Of a stretch of 50,237 bases of DNA, positions 24,908 to 37,343 are shown in pieces. The notes under the pieces were generated by a model that saw nothing but the letters and a program-made list of their open reading frames with translations, had not been told where the DNA came from and did not search any database. A program made the position numbers and the translations under genes. Position 1 is the first letter of the stretch. Every line of letters begins with the position of its first letter. Location: NCBI GenBank assembly GCA_946629065.1, contig CAMOXK010000008.1:1-50237 (forward strand), given 5' to 3'. This stretch comes from an uncultured Clostridia bacterium. GTDB taxonomy: Bacteria > Bacillota > Clostridia > Oscillospirales > Oscillospiraceae.

Positions 24908-26158
24908 ATGGAACGAAGCCTTGTTACGAACATCGGTCTTCTGGCAACACCGGAGGGACGGCACGCCAAAGGTGGCGCGGCCCAGGGATACATCCGTTTC
25001 TTGAAAAATGCCTGGATCCTCTGCGAAAACGGCAGGATCGCTGCGCTGGGAACAGGGGAGCCTCCTGTCGAGGAGGCAAGACGGATCGATGCTGCCGGCT
25101 GTTTGGTGACGCCGGGGCTGGTGGACGCCCATACCCACCTGATCTTTGGCGGCTGGCGGCAGAACGAGCTTGGTCTCAAGCTCCGCGGCGTGAGCTATCT
25201 GGAGATTTTGGCGGCGGGAGGGGGCATCCTCTCCACCGTGAAGGCCACGCGGGAGGCATCGGAGGACGAGCTCTTCGATAAGGCCTGCGACGCGCTGGAC
25301 GAGATGCTGGAGCTTGGTGTCACCACTGTGGAGGCCAAGAGCGGCTACGGTCTGGATCTGGAGACGGAGCTCAAGCAGCTGCGGGTCATCCGACGGCTGG
25401 ATGAGGAACACCCGATGGATCTGGCGGCCACCTTCCTGGGGGCTCACGCGCTGCCGCCGGAATATAAGGCAGACCGGGAAGCGTATCTCCGGCTCCTTTG
25501 CGACGAGGTGATCCCCAAAGTCGCGGAAGAAAAGCTTGCGGAATTCTGTGACGTCTTCTGTGAGACGGGGGTGTTCACCGCGGCGGAATCCAAACGGATC
25601 CTGGAGGCGGGGAAGCGTTACGGCCTGATCCCGAAGATCCACGCTGACGAGATCGATCCCATCGGCGGCTCCCAGCTGACGAAAGAGGTTGGCGCCATTT
25701 CCGCTGAGCATTTGATCGTGTGCCCAACCGAGGGGATCGAAGCAATGGCCCAGGCCGGGACGGTTGCCTGCTGCCTGCCAGCTACCAGCTTTTATCTTGG
25801 CTCCACCTACGCGCCGGTACGGGATATGATCGCTGCAGGTGTGCCGGTGGCCCTGGCTTCTGACTTCAACCCCGGCTCCTGCCCCAGCCTGAATCTGCAG
25901 TTCGTGATGAATCTGGGCTGTCTTCGCTATCGGATGACGCCGGAGGAAATGCTCAACGGCGTGACACTGAACGCTGCCGCCGCCATCAACCGGGCGGAGA
26001 GCATCGGCAGCATTGAAACAGGAAAGCTTGCGGACCTTGTGGTTTGGGATGCCCCGGATCTGGACATGCTTGGCTACCGCATGGGAAGCAATCTTACAAG
26101 AATTGTCATCAAAAAAGGAAAAGTACAAGGAGGACGGCTACGTGGCCTATTTGAGTGA
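24908..26158 (+). CDS. hutI: Imidazolonepropionase
   Basis: 416-residue amidohydrolase-superfamily enzyme opening the imidazolone ring to N-formimino-L-glutamate. Metal ligands are seen in [11 protein letters not shown] (about residue 78) and later in the KIHADEID and [11 protein letters not shown] blocks. Length is usual (405-420). It lies 58 nt after hutU, with GGAAAGGA upstream of the ATG. The 3' end overlaps the start of fhs by 17 bp. Confidence 0.95.
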   Translation: MERSLVTNIGLLATPEGRHAKGGAAQGYIRFLKNAWILCENGRIAALGTGEPPVEEARRIDAAGCLVTPGLVDAHTHLIFGGWRQNELGLKLRGVSYLEILAAGGGILSTVKATREASEDELFDKACDALDEMLELGVTTVEAKSGYGLDLETELKQLRVIRRLDEEHPMDLAATFLGAHALPPEYKADREAYLRLLCDEVIPKVAEEKLAEFCDVFCETGVFTAAESKRILEAGKRYGLIPKIHADEIDPIGGSQLTKEVGAISAEHLIVCPTEGIEAMAQAGTVACCLPATSFYLGSTYAPVRDMIAAGVPVALASDFNPGSCPSLNLQFVMNLGCLRYRMTPEEMLNGVTLNAAAAINRAESIGSIETGKLADLVVWDAPDLDMLGYRMGSNLTRIVIKKGKVQGGRLRGLFE

Positions 26159-27818
26159 CATCGAAATCGCGCAGGCTTGCCGCATGCGCAAAATTACCGA
26201 GATCGCCCGCATCGCGGGGATCGAAGATCAGTACCTGGAGCAGTATGGCAATTATAAAGCCAAAGTGGACCCCAGCCTCCTCAAGGAGCTTGCGGACCGT
26301 CCCGACGGTAAGCTGATCCTGGTGACCGCCATCACCCCCACCCCTGCGGGAGAAGGAAAGACCACCACTTCCGTTGGCCTCACCGACGGCCTGCGCCGCA
26401 TCGGTAAGAACGCGGTGGTTGCCCTGCGTGAGCCTTCTCTGGGCCCCGTGTTTGGCATCAAGGGCGGCGCCGCCGGCGGCGGCTACGCCCAGGTGGTGCC
26501 TATGGAGGACATCAACCTCCACTTTACCGGCGACTTCCACGCCATCGGCGCGGCCAATAACCTGCTGGCCGCCATGCTGGACAACCACATCCAGCAGGGG
26601 AATGCCCTGGGCATCGACCCCAAGGCCATCACCTGGAAGCGCGCGGTGGACATGAACGACCGGCAGCTGCGCCACATCGTGGACGGCCTGGGCGGCAAGA
26701 TGCAGGGCGTGCCCCGTGAGGACGGCTTTGAGATCACCGTGGCCAGCGAGATCATGGCGGTGCTGTGCCTGGCCTCCGACCTGATGGATCTGAAGGCACG
26801 TCTGGCTCGCATCGTTGTGGGCTACACCTATGGCGGCAAGCCCGTTACCGCCCACGATCTGAAGGCCGAGGGCGCAATGGCCGCCCTGCTGAAGGACGCC
26901 ATCAAGCCCAATCTGGTCCAGACCCTGGAGGGGACTCCCGCCTTTGTGCACGGCGGCCCCTTCGCCAACATCGCCCACGGCTGCAACAGCGTGATGGCGA
27001 CAAGGCTTGCCCTCAAGCTCAGCGACTACACCGTCACCGAGGCCGGCTTTGCCGCAGATCTTGGCGCGGAGAAGTTTGTGGACATCAAGTGCCGCATGGC
27101 AAAGCTCCATCCCTCTGCTATTGTGGTTGTTGCTACCGTGCGTGCTCTCAAGTATCACGGCGGCGTGCCCAAGACCGAGCTTGGGGCGGAGAATCTGGAA
27201 GCCCTGGAGAAGGGCCTGCCCAACCTTCTGCAGCATGTGAGCAACGTGAAGGACGTCTGGGGCGTCCCCTGCGTGGTGGCGGTGAACCGCTTCCCCACGG
27301 ACACCGAGGCGGAGCTCAAGCTGGTGGAAGAGAAGTGCAAGGAACTGGGCGTCAATGTTGCTCTCAGCGAGGTCTGGGGCAAGGGCGGCGAGGGCGGCAT
27401 GGCCCTGGCCGAGGAAGTTGTCCGGCTTTGCGAAGAGCCCAACAACTTCTCCTTTACCTATGAGCTGGACCAGCCCATCGAGAAAAAGCTGGAGCTGATC
27501 TGCAAGCGCATCTATCATGCCGACGGTGTGGAGCTGGACGGCAACGCCAAGAAGCAGCTCAAGCAGATCACGGAGCTTGGCTTTGACAAGCTGCCCATCT
27601 GCATGGCAAAGACCCAGTATTCCTTCTCCGATGATCCCACCCTGCTGGGAGCCCCCAAGGGCTTTACCGTCACCGTGCGGAACCTGAAGGTCGCCTCCGG
27701 CGCGGGCTTCATCGTGGCCCTTACCGGTGATATCATGACCATGCCTGGCCTGCCCAAGGTCCCTGCCGCCGAGCGCATCGACGTGGACGAAAACGGCGTG
27801 ATCTCCGGTCTGTTCTAA
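26142..27818 (+). CDS. fhs: Formate-tetrahydrofolate ligase
   Basis: 558 residues (family ~556). The opening is [15 protein letters not shown]; the nucleotide loop [15 protein letters not shown] is near residue 67, then [19 protein letters not shown]. It interconverts formate + THF + ATP with 10-formyl-THF; here, behind hut/ftc genes, the ATP-yielding direction is the likely use. The start is taken as GTG 26142 because AGGAGG sits 8 nt upstream; no ATG fits. It overlaps hutI by 17 bp, so the two are translationally coupled. FolD, needed between FchA and Fhs, is not in the window. Confidence 0.94.
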   Translation: MAYLSDIEIAQACRMRKITEIARIAGIEDQYLEQYGNYKAKVDPSLLKELADRPDGKLILVTAITPTPAGEGKTTTSVGLTDGLRRIGKNAVVALREPSLGPVFGIKGGAAGGGYAQVVPMEDINLHFTGDFHAIGAANNLLAAMLDNHIQQGNALGIDPKAITWKRAVDMNDRQLRHIVDGLGGKMQGVPREDGFEITVASEIMAVLCLASDLMDLKARLARIVVGYTYGGKPVTAHDLKAEGAMAALLKDAIKPNLVQTLEGTPAFVHGGPFANIAHGCNSVMATRLALKLSDYTVTEAGFAADLGAEKFVDIKCRMAKLHPSAIVVVATVRALKYHGGVPKTELGAENLEALEKGLPNLLQHVSNVKDVWGVPCVVAVNRFPTDTEAELKLVEEKCKELGVNVALSEVWGKGGEGGMALAEEVVRLCEEPNNFSFTYELDQPIEKKLELICKRIYHADGVELDGNAKKQLKQITELGFDKLPICMAKTQYSFSDDPTLLGAPKGFTVTVRNLKVASGAGFIVALTGDIMTMPGLPKVPAAERIDVDENGVISGLF

Positions 27819-27830
27819 TCAACTCAAAAC

Positions 27831-27863
27831 AAAAAAAGGAGCTGCATCAGCAGCTCCTTTTTT
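27831..27863. terminator. Bidirectional intrinsic terminator between fhs and hutH
   Basis: GGAGCTG (27838-27844) / CAGCTCC (27851-27857), loop CATCAG, flanked by A7 on the left and T6 on the right, so it works for both convergent genes. Confidence 0.9.
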
Positions 27864-27876
27864 GTTGATGTGAATA

Positions 27877-29442
27877 TTATTCAAACTCGGGAACCAGCTC
27901 TTCCGCAATGTCCAGCAGTTCTCTGCTGCGTACCATGCGCTCCACCTCAAGGATATCCGGCCAAAGCTCCCGATCCCGCTCCATGAAGGCTACTTTTTCC
28001 CGCACATGCCGGAAAATCGCCTCGTGAACGGGAGAGAGGCCCTGTCCGTGGGTTCCGAGCCTGCGGCGGATGTCCACCGCCTGGCAGGCGGTAAGCAGCT
28101 CATAGGCCAGCACCGAGCGGGTATTCTCCAGAATCTGCCCGGACTTGCGGGCAGCGGTGGTGCCCATGGAGACGAAGTCCTCCTGATTGGCGGAAGAGGG
28201 GATGGAGTCCACGCTTGCAGGATGGGCCAGTACCTTGTTTTCCGAGGCCATGGAGGCTGCGGAATACTGCACGATCATGTAGCCGCTGTTGAGCCCGGCC
28301 TCGGTGGTGAGGAAGGGGGTCAGTCCATTGGAAAGGGCGGCGTTCACCATGCGCTCGATGCGCCGCTCGGAAATGCTGGCAAGCTCCGCGCAGGCAATGC
28401 CCAGATAATCAAAGGGCAGTGCCATGGGTTCCCCGTGGAAGTTTCCACCGGAGATGACCGCTTCATCTTCCAGAAACATCAGCGGATTGTCCGTTACGGC
28501 ATTGAGCTCGATCTCCACCCGGGAGCGGATAAAGTCCAGGGCGTCCCGCACGGCGCCGTGGACCTGGGGCATGCATCTGAGGGCATAGGCGTCCTGCACC
28601 CGGTCACCTTGGGCGTTTTGCAGGATCTCGCTGCCCTGGGTAAGAAGGCGGAGGTTGCGGGCAACCCGGATCTGACCAACCTGACCGCGAACCTGATGGA
28701 TCCGATCCTGAAAAGCGTCCAACTGACCAGTGAGGGCGGTGAGGGTAAGCGAACCGATGAGGTCCGCCAACTTGGCGGCGGCAATGGTATCATAGAGGTG
28801 CAGCGCGCCTACGCTGGTCATGGCGCAGGTGCCGTTGGTGATGCCAAGGCCCTCCTTGCTGACGAGAGTCTCCAACGGCTCGATCCCGGCGCGCCGCAAG
28901 GCCTCTTTCCCGGGGAGAAGCTCTCCCTCATAATAGGCTTGGCCCCGGCCCAGTATCACCAGACCCATGTGGGAGAGGGGAGCCAGGTCGCCGGACGCGC
29001 CAAGGGAACCTTTCTGCGGGATCCAGGGGGTCACATGCTTGTTCAAGAGTTCTACCAGACGCTGGACCAGCACCGGACGCACACCGCTGACGCCGGCACA
29101 GAGGGCGTTGGCCCGCAGCAGCATCATGCCCCGAACCTCTTCTTCAGTATAGGGTTCGCCGGTTCCGACGCAGTGGCTGAGAACCAGATTGGTGGAGAGC
29201 TGGCTGCTCATCTCCTCGGGAACGGCTACGTTCGCAAAATCGCCAAAGCCCGTGGTGATGCCATAAGCTACCCGGTGCTCCCGCATGATCTTCTCTGCCA
29301 GAGTCCGGGAACGCCGGATCGCGGCAAGCGCTTCCTCCGTCAGCCGGACGGGGGCGCCAAAGCGGGCCACCGCAACAAAGTCTTCCAGTGTGAGATGGTG
29401 ACCGTCCAGAGAGATTTCTGAAATGGTTTTCGCCTGGTCCAT
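27877..29442 (-). CDS. hutH: Histidine ammonia-lyase
   Basis: 521-residue MIO-dependent lyase converting histidine to urocanate and NH3. Ala149-Ser150-Gly151 in GSLGASGDLAPL forms the MIO electrophile. The active-site Tyr lies in VAYGITTGFGDF (Tyr60), and QEDFVSMG is near the C terminus. It is transcribed towards fhs and separated from it by a bidirectional terminator. With hutU, hutI, ftcD and fchA it completes the histidine-to-glutamate route. Confidence 0.96.
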   Translation of the reverse strand: MDQAKTISEISLDGHHLTLEDFVAVARFGAPVRLTEEALAAIRRSRTLAEKIMREHRVAYGITTGFGDFANVAVPEEMSSQLSTNLVLSHCVGTGEPYTEEEVRGMMLLRANALCAGVSGVRPVLVQRLVELLNKHVTPWIPQKGSLGASGDLAPLSHMGLVILGRGQAYYEGELLPGKEALRRAGIEPLETLVSKEGLGITNGTCAMTSVGALHLYDTIAAAKLADLIGSLTLTALTGQLDAFQDRIHQVRGQVGQIRVARNLRLLTQGSEILQNAQGDRVQDAYALRCMPQVHGAVRDALDFIRSRVEIELNAVTDNPLMFLEDEAVISGGNFHGEPMALPFDYLGIACAELASISERRIERMVNAALSNGLTPFLTTEAGLNSGYMIVQYSAASMASENKVLAHPASVDSIPSSANQEDFVSMGTTAARKSGQILENTRSVLAYELLTACQAVDIRRRLGTHGQGLSPVHEAIFRHVREKVAFMERDRELWPDILEVERMVRSRELLDIAEELVPEFE

Positions 29443-29507
29443 ATAAGCTGTGCCTCTTTTCTAACAAAAATGATGCTGTTGTGGAAAGAATCATTTTTAG
29501 CTTGACT

Positions 29508-29536
29508 ATTGTACATCATCAAGACCGCAAAAGCAA
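29508..29536 (-). promoter_or_regulatory. Candidate promoter of hutH
   Basis: Minus strand TTGCTT (29536-29531), 17-bp spacer, TACAAT (29513-29508), 66 nt ahead of the start codon. Confidence 0.5.
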
Positions 29537-29589
29537 GGATAATCTACTTTCGAACGTGAAAGTGCATGAACGCTCGGACTAAACTGGGG

Positions 29590-29630
29590 ATGCAGTTTGC
29601 TTTTACGGGGGAATGCAGTTTGCTTTTACG
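29590..29630. repeat. Tandem 18-bp direct repeats upstream of uvrA
   Basis: ATGCAGTTTGCTTTTACG occurs twice, at 29590-29607 and 29613-29630 (23-bp period). The second copy ends 7 bp before the uvrA -35 box. Confidence 0.75.
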
Positions 29631-29637
29631 ATTTCTG

Positions 29638-29666
29638 TTGAAAAGATGCGGGATAAATTGTATAAT
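29638..29666 (+). promoter_or_regulatory. Sigma-A promoter of uvrA-recD2
   Basis: TTGAAA (29638-29643), 17-bp spacer, perfect TATAAT (29661-29666). Confidence 0.8.
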
Positions 29667-29736
29667 AAAACAGTTAAGTTTCGCAACAAGGCATTTTTGA
29701 TTGCGCCTGGAAACAGGACGCGGCAAGGAGCATAGC

Positions 29737-32582
<2,846 letters not shown>

Positions 32583-32604
<22 letters not shown>

Positions 32605-34805
32605 CCGAGCTCAGCGGTTCCGTTGACTCGGTAATCTATAAAAACGAAGAAAATGGCTACACGGTCCTGCGCCTGCGCAACGAAAACGACGAGACCGTGA
32701 CGGTGGTGGGCACCATTCCCTTTGCCGCCCCCGGCGAGACCCTGCTGGCCACCGGCATGTGGAGCACCCACAGTGTCCACGGCAGACAGTTCAAGGCTGA
32801 GTTTGCCCAGCGCATGCTGCCTACGGATGAAGCTGCCATTTATCAGTATCTGGCTTCCGGAACGGTACAGGGGATCGGCCCCGCTACCGCGTCCCTCATT
32901 GTGCGGCAGTTCGGCAAGCGGAGCCTGGACGTGCTGGAAAACGAGCCGGAAAAGCTGGCGTCCATCAAGGGCGTGAGTCTGCAGAAGGCCAAGCAGATGT
33001 CCAAGCGCTTCCGCCAGCAAACCGGCGTCAGGAGACTGATGGAGTTTATCTGCTCCTTTGAACTCCGCCCGGTGCTTGCCATGCGGATGTATAAGTACTA
33101 CGGCGACAAGGCCCTGGATCTGCTGCGGGAGGATCCCTATATCCTGGCAGCTTCCCATATCGGCGGCAGCTTTTACGAGGCCGACAGGCTGGCTTTGGAC
33201 ATGGGACTTGACGAGCAGAACCGGAGCCGGGTGAACGCCGCCGTTCTCTTTGAACTGCGGCACAATCTGGGGAACGGACACTGCTTTATTCCCCGGGAAA
33301 AGCTCTGCGCCGTGACCTCGGAGCTCATCCGGGTGGAGCCGGAGCGGGTGGAGGAGAGCATCGAAGAACTGATCGAAGCGAAGCTCCTCCACTTTGAGGA
33401 GATCGCGGGCTGCAAGGCCTGCTACCTGCCGGAGCTTTACGAGGTGGAGGCGGATACCGCTGTTCGCCTTGCGAAAATGGTCAAGGGAGCCTTCCGGGAG
33501 CGTGTGGACCTGGAGACCATCATTCAGAAGCTGGAGGAGAGTCAGGGGATCCGCTATGCTGCCATGCAGCGGCAAACCCTGAGCCTGGCGCTTAATAACC
33601 AGGTGGTGGTCATCACCGGCGGACCCGGCACCGGCAAGACAACCTCTATTCGGGCTATCCTCGCCATGTTTGAGCGCCTCGGGATCCGGACGCTGCTGAC
33701 CGCCCCTACAGGCCGCGCTGCCAAGCGCATGACAGAACTCACCGGACAGGAGGCTTCCACGGTGCACCGTCTTCTCGGCGCCAAGTTTGAGGAAGACGGG
33801 GAACACGTGGCCTTCACCAAGAATGAGGATGATCGTCTGGAATGTGACGCGGTGATCCTGGACGAGTGCTCCATGGTGGATATCCTGCTGATGGACGCGC
33901 TGCTGAAAGCCCTGCCGCCCTCCGCACGGCTGGTGCTGGTGGGCGACGCGGATCAGCTGCCCTCCGTGGGTCCGGGGAATGTGTTCTCCGCCCTGATCCG
34001 CAGCGGCGTGATCCCCACCGTACGTCTGACCGAGATCTTTCGGCAGAACGAGGGCAGCCGCATCGTGCGCAACGCCCATATGATCAACCGGGGGGAGCAC
34101 CCCGACTTTTCCGAGAACGCGGGAGATTTTTTCCGCCTTAAGCGCATGCAGGCCGGCAGTACCGTGGACACGGTGGTGGAGCTTTGCGCCGTGAGACTTC
34201 CCGGGAAAATGCACATCCCTGCCACCGAGATCCAGGTCCTCTCTCCCACGCGGAAGGGGGAGCTTGGCACCGCAAGTCTCAACAAGCGCCTGCAGGAAGC
34301 GCTGAACCCGCCCGCAAAGGAGAAAAAGGAAAAAGCCTTTGGTGATGTGACTTTCCGGGAAGGGGACCGGGTCATGCAGATCCGGAATAACTACGACATC
34401 TTATGGCACAACGAGAGCAATACCAACGTGGGTATGGGCATCTATAACGGGGACATCGGCCGTATCCTGTCGATCAGTCTGGAGGAAGAGACACTGACTG
34501 TGGACTTTGACGGCCGCATTGCCCAATACGGCTTTGATTCCCTGTTGGAACTGGAGCACGCCTGGGCCATGACAGTCCACAAGGCCCAGGGCAGCGAATA
34601 CCGTGCCGTGATCCTGGCTTTGGGCAGCAGCGCGCCGATGCTCATGACAAGAGACGTGCTCTATACCGCCGTGACCCGAGCAAAGGAGCTTTTGATCCTG
34701 GTGGGGGACGACGCCATTGCCTATCGCATGGTGGATAACTACCGGCCGAGCAAGCGCTACTGTGCCCTGCGGGTCCGGCTGCGGGCCGCCTGTGGGATTA
34801 CATAG
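32583..34805 (+). CDS. recD2: RecD2-like ATP-dependent DNA helicase
   Basis: 740-residue SF1B 5'-3' helicase. An N-terminal OB-like region leads into tandem helix-hairpin-helix blocks ([27 protein letters not shown], about 97-145). Walker A is GGPGTGKTT near residue 345, Walker [10 protein letters not shown], and the C terminus carries [12 protein letters not shown] and [11 protein letters not shown]. This is the stand-alone RecD2 group found where RecBC is absent. Overlap with uvrA suggests co-translation in a repair operon. Confidence 0.95.
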
Positions 34806-34815
34806 AGAGGCATTT

Positions 34816-36006
34816 ATGGATCATCTTGTAGATTATATCAAGTGGATGGGAGACGTCTCCTTCAAGGCTCTGCCCTTCAACGAGGTGGACGCCCTGGTGC
34901 TCTGCATGCTCTCCTATTATGATTTTTCACCCCTTTTTCAGGGCAGAAAGAAAAGGCTCCCCCTGCGGGAGAGTCTGCGCCTTGTGGAAGAAGACAAGGT
35001 GCGTGTGATGCTGGTGGGCCGGGACCGGGGCTCGCGGGAGATCCTGGAATGCGCCGCCCGTTCGGAGCGCTACGGCACGCTCCTCATGCGGGACTATCTG
35101 GATCTCTACCGCCAGGATCCGCCGCTGCAGTTTGCCGCGGTGACCTTCTGTGCGCCGGACTTTCGCTTTATCGCCTTTCGCGGTACGGATGATTCTCTGG
35201 CGGGCTGGGAGGAGGATTTCCGCATCAGCTTTACCGTTACAGAGGCCCAGCGTCTTGCGGCGGAATATGCCTCCAATGCGCTGAAAAGCCGAAAGTCATG
35301 CTATATCGGCGGCCATTCCAAGGGAGGCAATCTCGCGCTCTATGCCGCGTGCACGCTGCCGGAGGCTGCCTGGGAGCGGGTGGCGCATTTGTACCTTCTG
35401 GACGGACCCGGCATTTGTCCCGAGGTGATGGACGACAGCGCCATCCGTCGCATCGACGCCAAGGCCACCAGGATCCTGCCGGCCTTCTCCATTGTGGGCA
35501 AGCTCTTCGAGCCGCAGATCACCGACAGCCGCATCGTCCAGTCCTCTGCCTCCGGCTTTGTGCAGCACAGTCTTGACACCTGGGGCATCGATCACGGAAA
35601 GCTTCTCCTTGCGGAGGGGCCGAACCCCCGCAGCGTCTGGATCAACGAGGTGCTGGCCCGCTGGATCGGCGGGATCTCCCAGGAGGACCGGGGCATCTTT
35701 GTGGAGGAGCTCTTTGACGCTCTGGCGGCGGACGGCGCCGCCACTTTGGACGAGATCGAGGAGCGGGGCGTAGGCGGTTTTGAGGCCATCCTGGTGAAGC
35801 TCTTCTCCTCCAGCAAGGTCACTCGCAAAACCCTGGGGGACCTGCCCAAGCGCGCCATCCTGGGGGACCGGTATGACGCTATATCCCAGAAAGGCTTTTC
35901 CGCCTGGCTTTTGGCTGAAATCCAGAACTGGCAGAACCAGGTGCTGGAGCGCCGGGCAAAGGCACAGGCGGCGGAAGCTGCCGGGAAAGAGGAAGAGAAC
36001 GAATGA
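34816..36006 (+). CDS. Mbeg1-like (DUF2974) alpha/beta-hydrolase
   Basis: 396 residues with a lipase-type nucleophile elbow GGHSKGGN (Ser near residue 163), the FRGTDDSLAGWEEDF block before it and an HSLDTWGIDHG block carrying a candidate catalytic His near 255. The family is annotated as lipase-like, but substrates are unproven. There is no signal peptide, so it is cytosolic. It begins 10 nt after recD2 and overlaps the next gene by 4 bp. The role in a repair operon is unclear. Confidence 0.82.
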   Translation: MDHLVDYIKWMGDVSFKALPFNEVDALVLCMLSYYDFSPLFQGRKKRLPLRESLRLVEEDKVRVMLVGRDRGSREILECAARSERYGTLLMRDYLDLYRQDPPLQFAAVTFCAPDFRFIAFRGTDDSLAGWEEDFRISFTVTEAQRLAAEYASNALKSRKSCYIGGHSKGGNLALYAACTLPEAAWERVAHLYLLDGPGICPEVMDDSAIRRIDAKATRILPAFSIVGKLFEPQITDSRIVQSSASGFVQHSLDTWGIDHGKLLLAEGPNPRSVWINEVLARWIGGISQEDRGIFVEELFDALAADGAATLDEIEERGVGGFEAILVKLFSSSKVTRKTLGDLPKRAILGDRYDAISQKGFSAWLLAEIQNWQNQVLERRAKAQAAEAAGKEEENE

Positions 36007-36773
36007 GCCGCGGCCTAACAGAGGACAATACGCTGGAGAGAGCGGTCTGCGCGGTTATTTGCCGAGGCGATGGTTTGAAAGCACGCCAGATCGCAAAAGA
36101 ACTGGACCTTGACCACGGGACGGTCAATTCTCTTTTGTATTCCTCTCCGCTGATGAAGGAACTCTGCTGGCAGGACCGGGACTATCGCTGGCACGGGATC
36201 GTGCGGCAGAGCCCGGATCACACGGGGCTGCAGGAGTTTGCGGCGTATTTTTCCACAGCGGGAGAGTTTCTTGCTCTTTCGGAAGAAGCGTGGCTCGACG
36301 CGCTGCGGGAGGGCTGCCGGAACATCGGGCGAAGCCTTTCCGATACCCGGGGGCTGACCCATTCCTTCCGGGACTGCCGGGAACAGATCCGCTCGCTGTT
36401 TCTGGATTTGCAGAGCATGATCGGGGAGAGCTGCCTTGCCTGGCAGCTGGCCTTTGAATTCAGGCTGAAGCGATCCCGTACGGTTCGCATTTACGCGGAT
36501 GTGCTGGTGATTACCGGGGATCGGGTCTTTTCCTTGGAATTCAAGATGAAAAAGGCCATCGAGCCCGATGAAGTGGAGCAAGCTGCCAAGTACGTGCCTT
36601 ATCTGGAGATCGTCTTTGGCCCGAAACTTGAGATCATCCCCGTTCTGGTGCTGACCGGTGCCAGGGAGCTGTTCGATTTTGTGCCCATCGGGAAAAAGGA
36701 CCGGCTGCTTCCGGTTTGCTCCGGGGACATGCTCTTCAACGTCTTTGACGAGTATCTTGGCTTTCTGCAATAA
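36003..36773 (+). CDS. Winged-helix plus putative PD-(D/E)XK nuclease protein
   Basis: 256 residues that I do not recognise as a named family. Residues ~10-65 look like a winged helix (GLKARQIAKELDLDHGTVNSLLY). The C-terminal half has a nuclease-like pattern: an Asp in RIYADVLVIT (about 162-171), then about ten residues later SLEFKMKK (E-x-K), then EVEQAAKY with a Gln a helix turn onward. That is the layout of PD-(D/E)XK enzymes. It is the last gene of the uvrA-recD2 operon (ATGA overlap), which fits a DNA-processing role. Function is inferred only. Confidence 0.65.
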   Translation: MSRGLTEDNTLERAVCAVICRGDGLKARQIAKELDLDHGTVNSLLYSSPLMKELCWQDRDYRWHGIVRQSPDHTGLQEFAAYFSTAGEFLALSEEAWLDALREGCRNIGRSLSDTRGLTHSFRDCREQIRSLFLDLQSMIGESCLAWQLAFEFRLKRSRTVRIYADVLVITGDRVFSLEFKMKKAIEPDEVEQAAKYVPYLEIVFGPKLEIIPVLVLTGARELFDFVPIGKKDRLLPVCSGDMLFNVFDEYLGFLQ

Positions 36774-36817
36774 AAAGAGAATGCGCGAACATCGTACGGT
36801 TCGCGCATTCTCTTTTT
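36772..36817. terminator. Bidirectional intrinsic terminator
   Basis: 19-bp stem 36772-36790 / 36799-36817 (AAAAAGAGAATGCGCGAAC and its complement), loop of 8 nt, with A and T runs at the ends. It closes the uvrA operon and the convergent moaA-mogA operon. Confidence 0.9.
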
Positions 36818-36830
36818 GCTTCTATGTGGA

Positions 36831-37328
36831 TCAGCCGTGGCGGTGGTCGGTGGAGCCGGGGGAAGAAAGCATGTCCATTCCATGGCAGATGGCTTCGATG
36901 ACGGCGAGCAGGTTTTCCTTTGCCGCCTTCTCACTTCCCGGCAGGTTTACGATCAGGCTGCCTCCGCGGATGCCAGCAGCGCTGCGGCTCAGGCAGCCGC
37001 GGGGCGTGATCTGGAGACTGGCCCAGCGCATGGCCTCGGGGATGCCCCGGGTTTCCCGTTCAATGACCGCAAGGGTGGCCTCCGGGGTCACGTCCCGGGG
37101 AGAAAAGCCGGTACCTCCTGTGGTCACGATGAGAGAGATTTGCTTTTCATCGGCACAGGAGATCAGTTCCGCCTGGATCTGTTCCTTTTCGTCCGGCACA
37201 ATAGATGTATAGACGACTGCAAAGCCCGCGTCCTCCAGAATCTTTCTGACCGCCGGGCCGCTGGTGTCCACCCGCTCGCCCCGGGAAGCCTTGTCACTTA
37301 CGGTGATGACTGCCGCTGTATAGCTCAT
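36831..37328 (-). CDS. MogA/MoaB-type molybdopterin adenylyltransferase
   Basis: 165-residue protein. VTTGGTGFSPRDVTPEAT (near 68-85) is the MPT-binding signature, and an NLPGS loop lies at about 129-133. It adenylates molybdopterin before metal insertion. The tail ends in SSPGSTDHRHG. It lies 15 nt after moaA. Whether to call it mogA or moaB cannot be settled from sequence. No moaC, moaE, moaD or moeA is present in the window. Confidence 0.9.
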   Translation of the reverse strand: MSYTAAVITVSDKASRGERVDTSGPAVRKILEDAGFAVVYTSIVPDEKEQIQAELISCADEKQISLIVTTGGTGFSPRDVTPEATLAVIERETRGIPEAMRWASLQITPRGCLSRSAAGIRGGSLIVNLPGSEKAAKENLLAVIEAICHGMDMLSSPGSTDHRHG

Positions 37329-37343
37329 ATGTATGATCCTCCT

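Noticed and set aside
22807-25179. 790-codon open frame antisense to hutU and the start of hutI
   Set aside because: Both sense genes are certain; the antisense protein is His/Val/Leu-rich and family-less, a typical shadow.
29590-29630. Tandem repeats upstream of uvrA as a possible CRISPR remnant
   Set aside because: Only two copies, a 5-bp spacer and no cas genes; they fit a promoter-proximal control site better.
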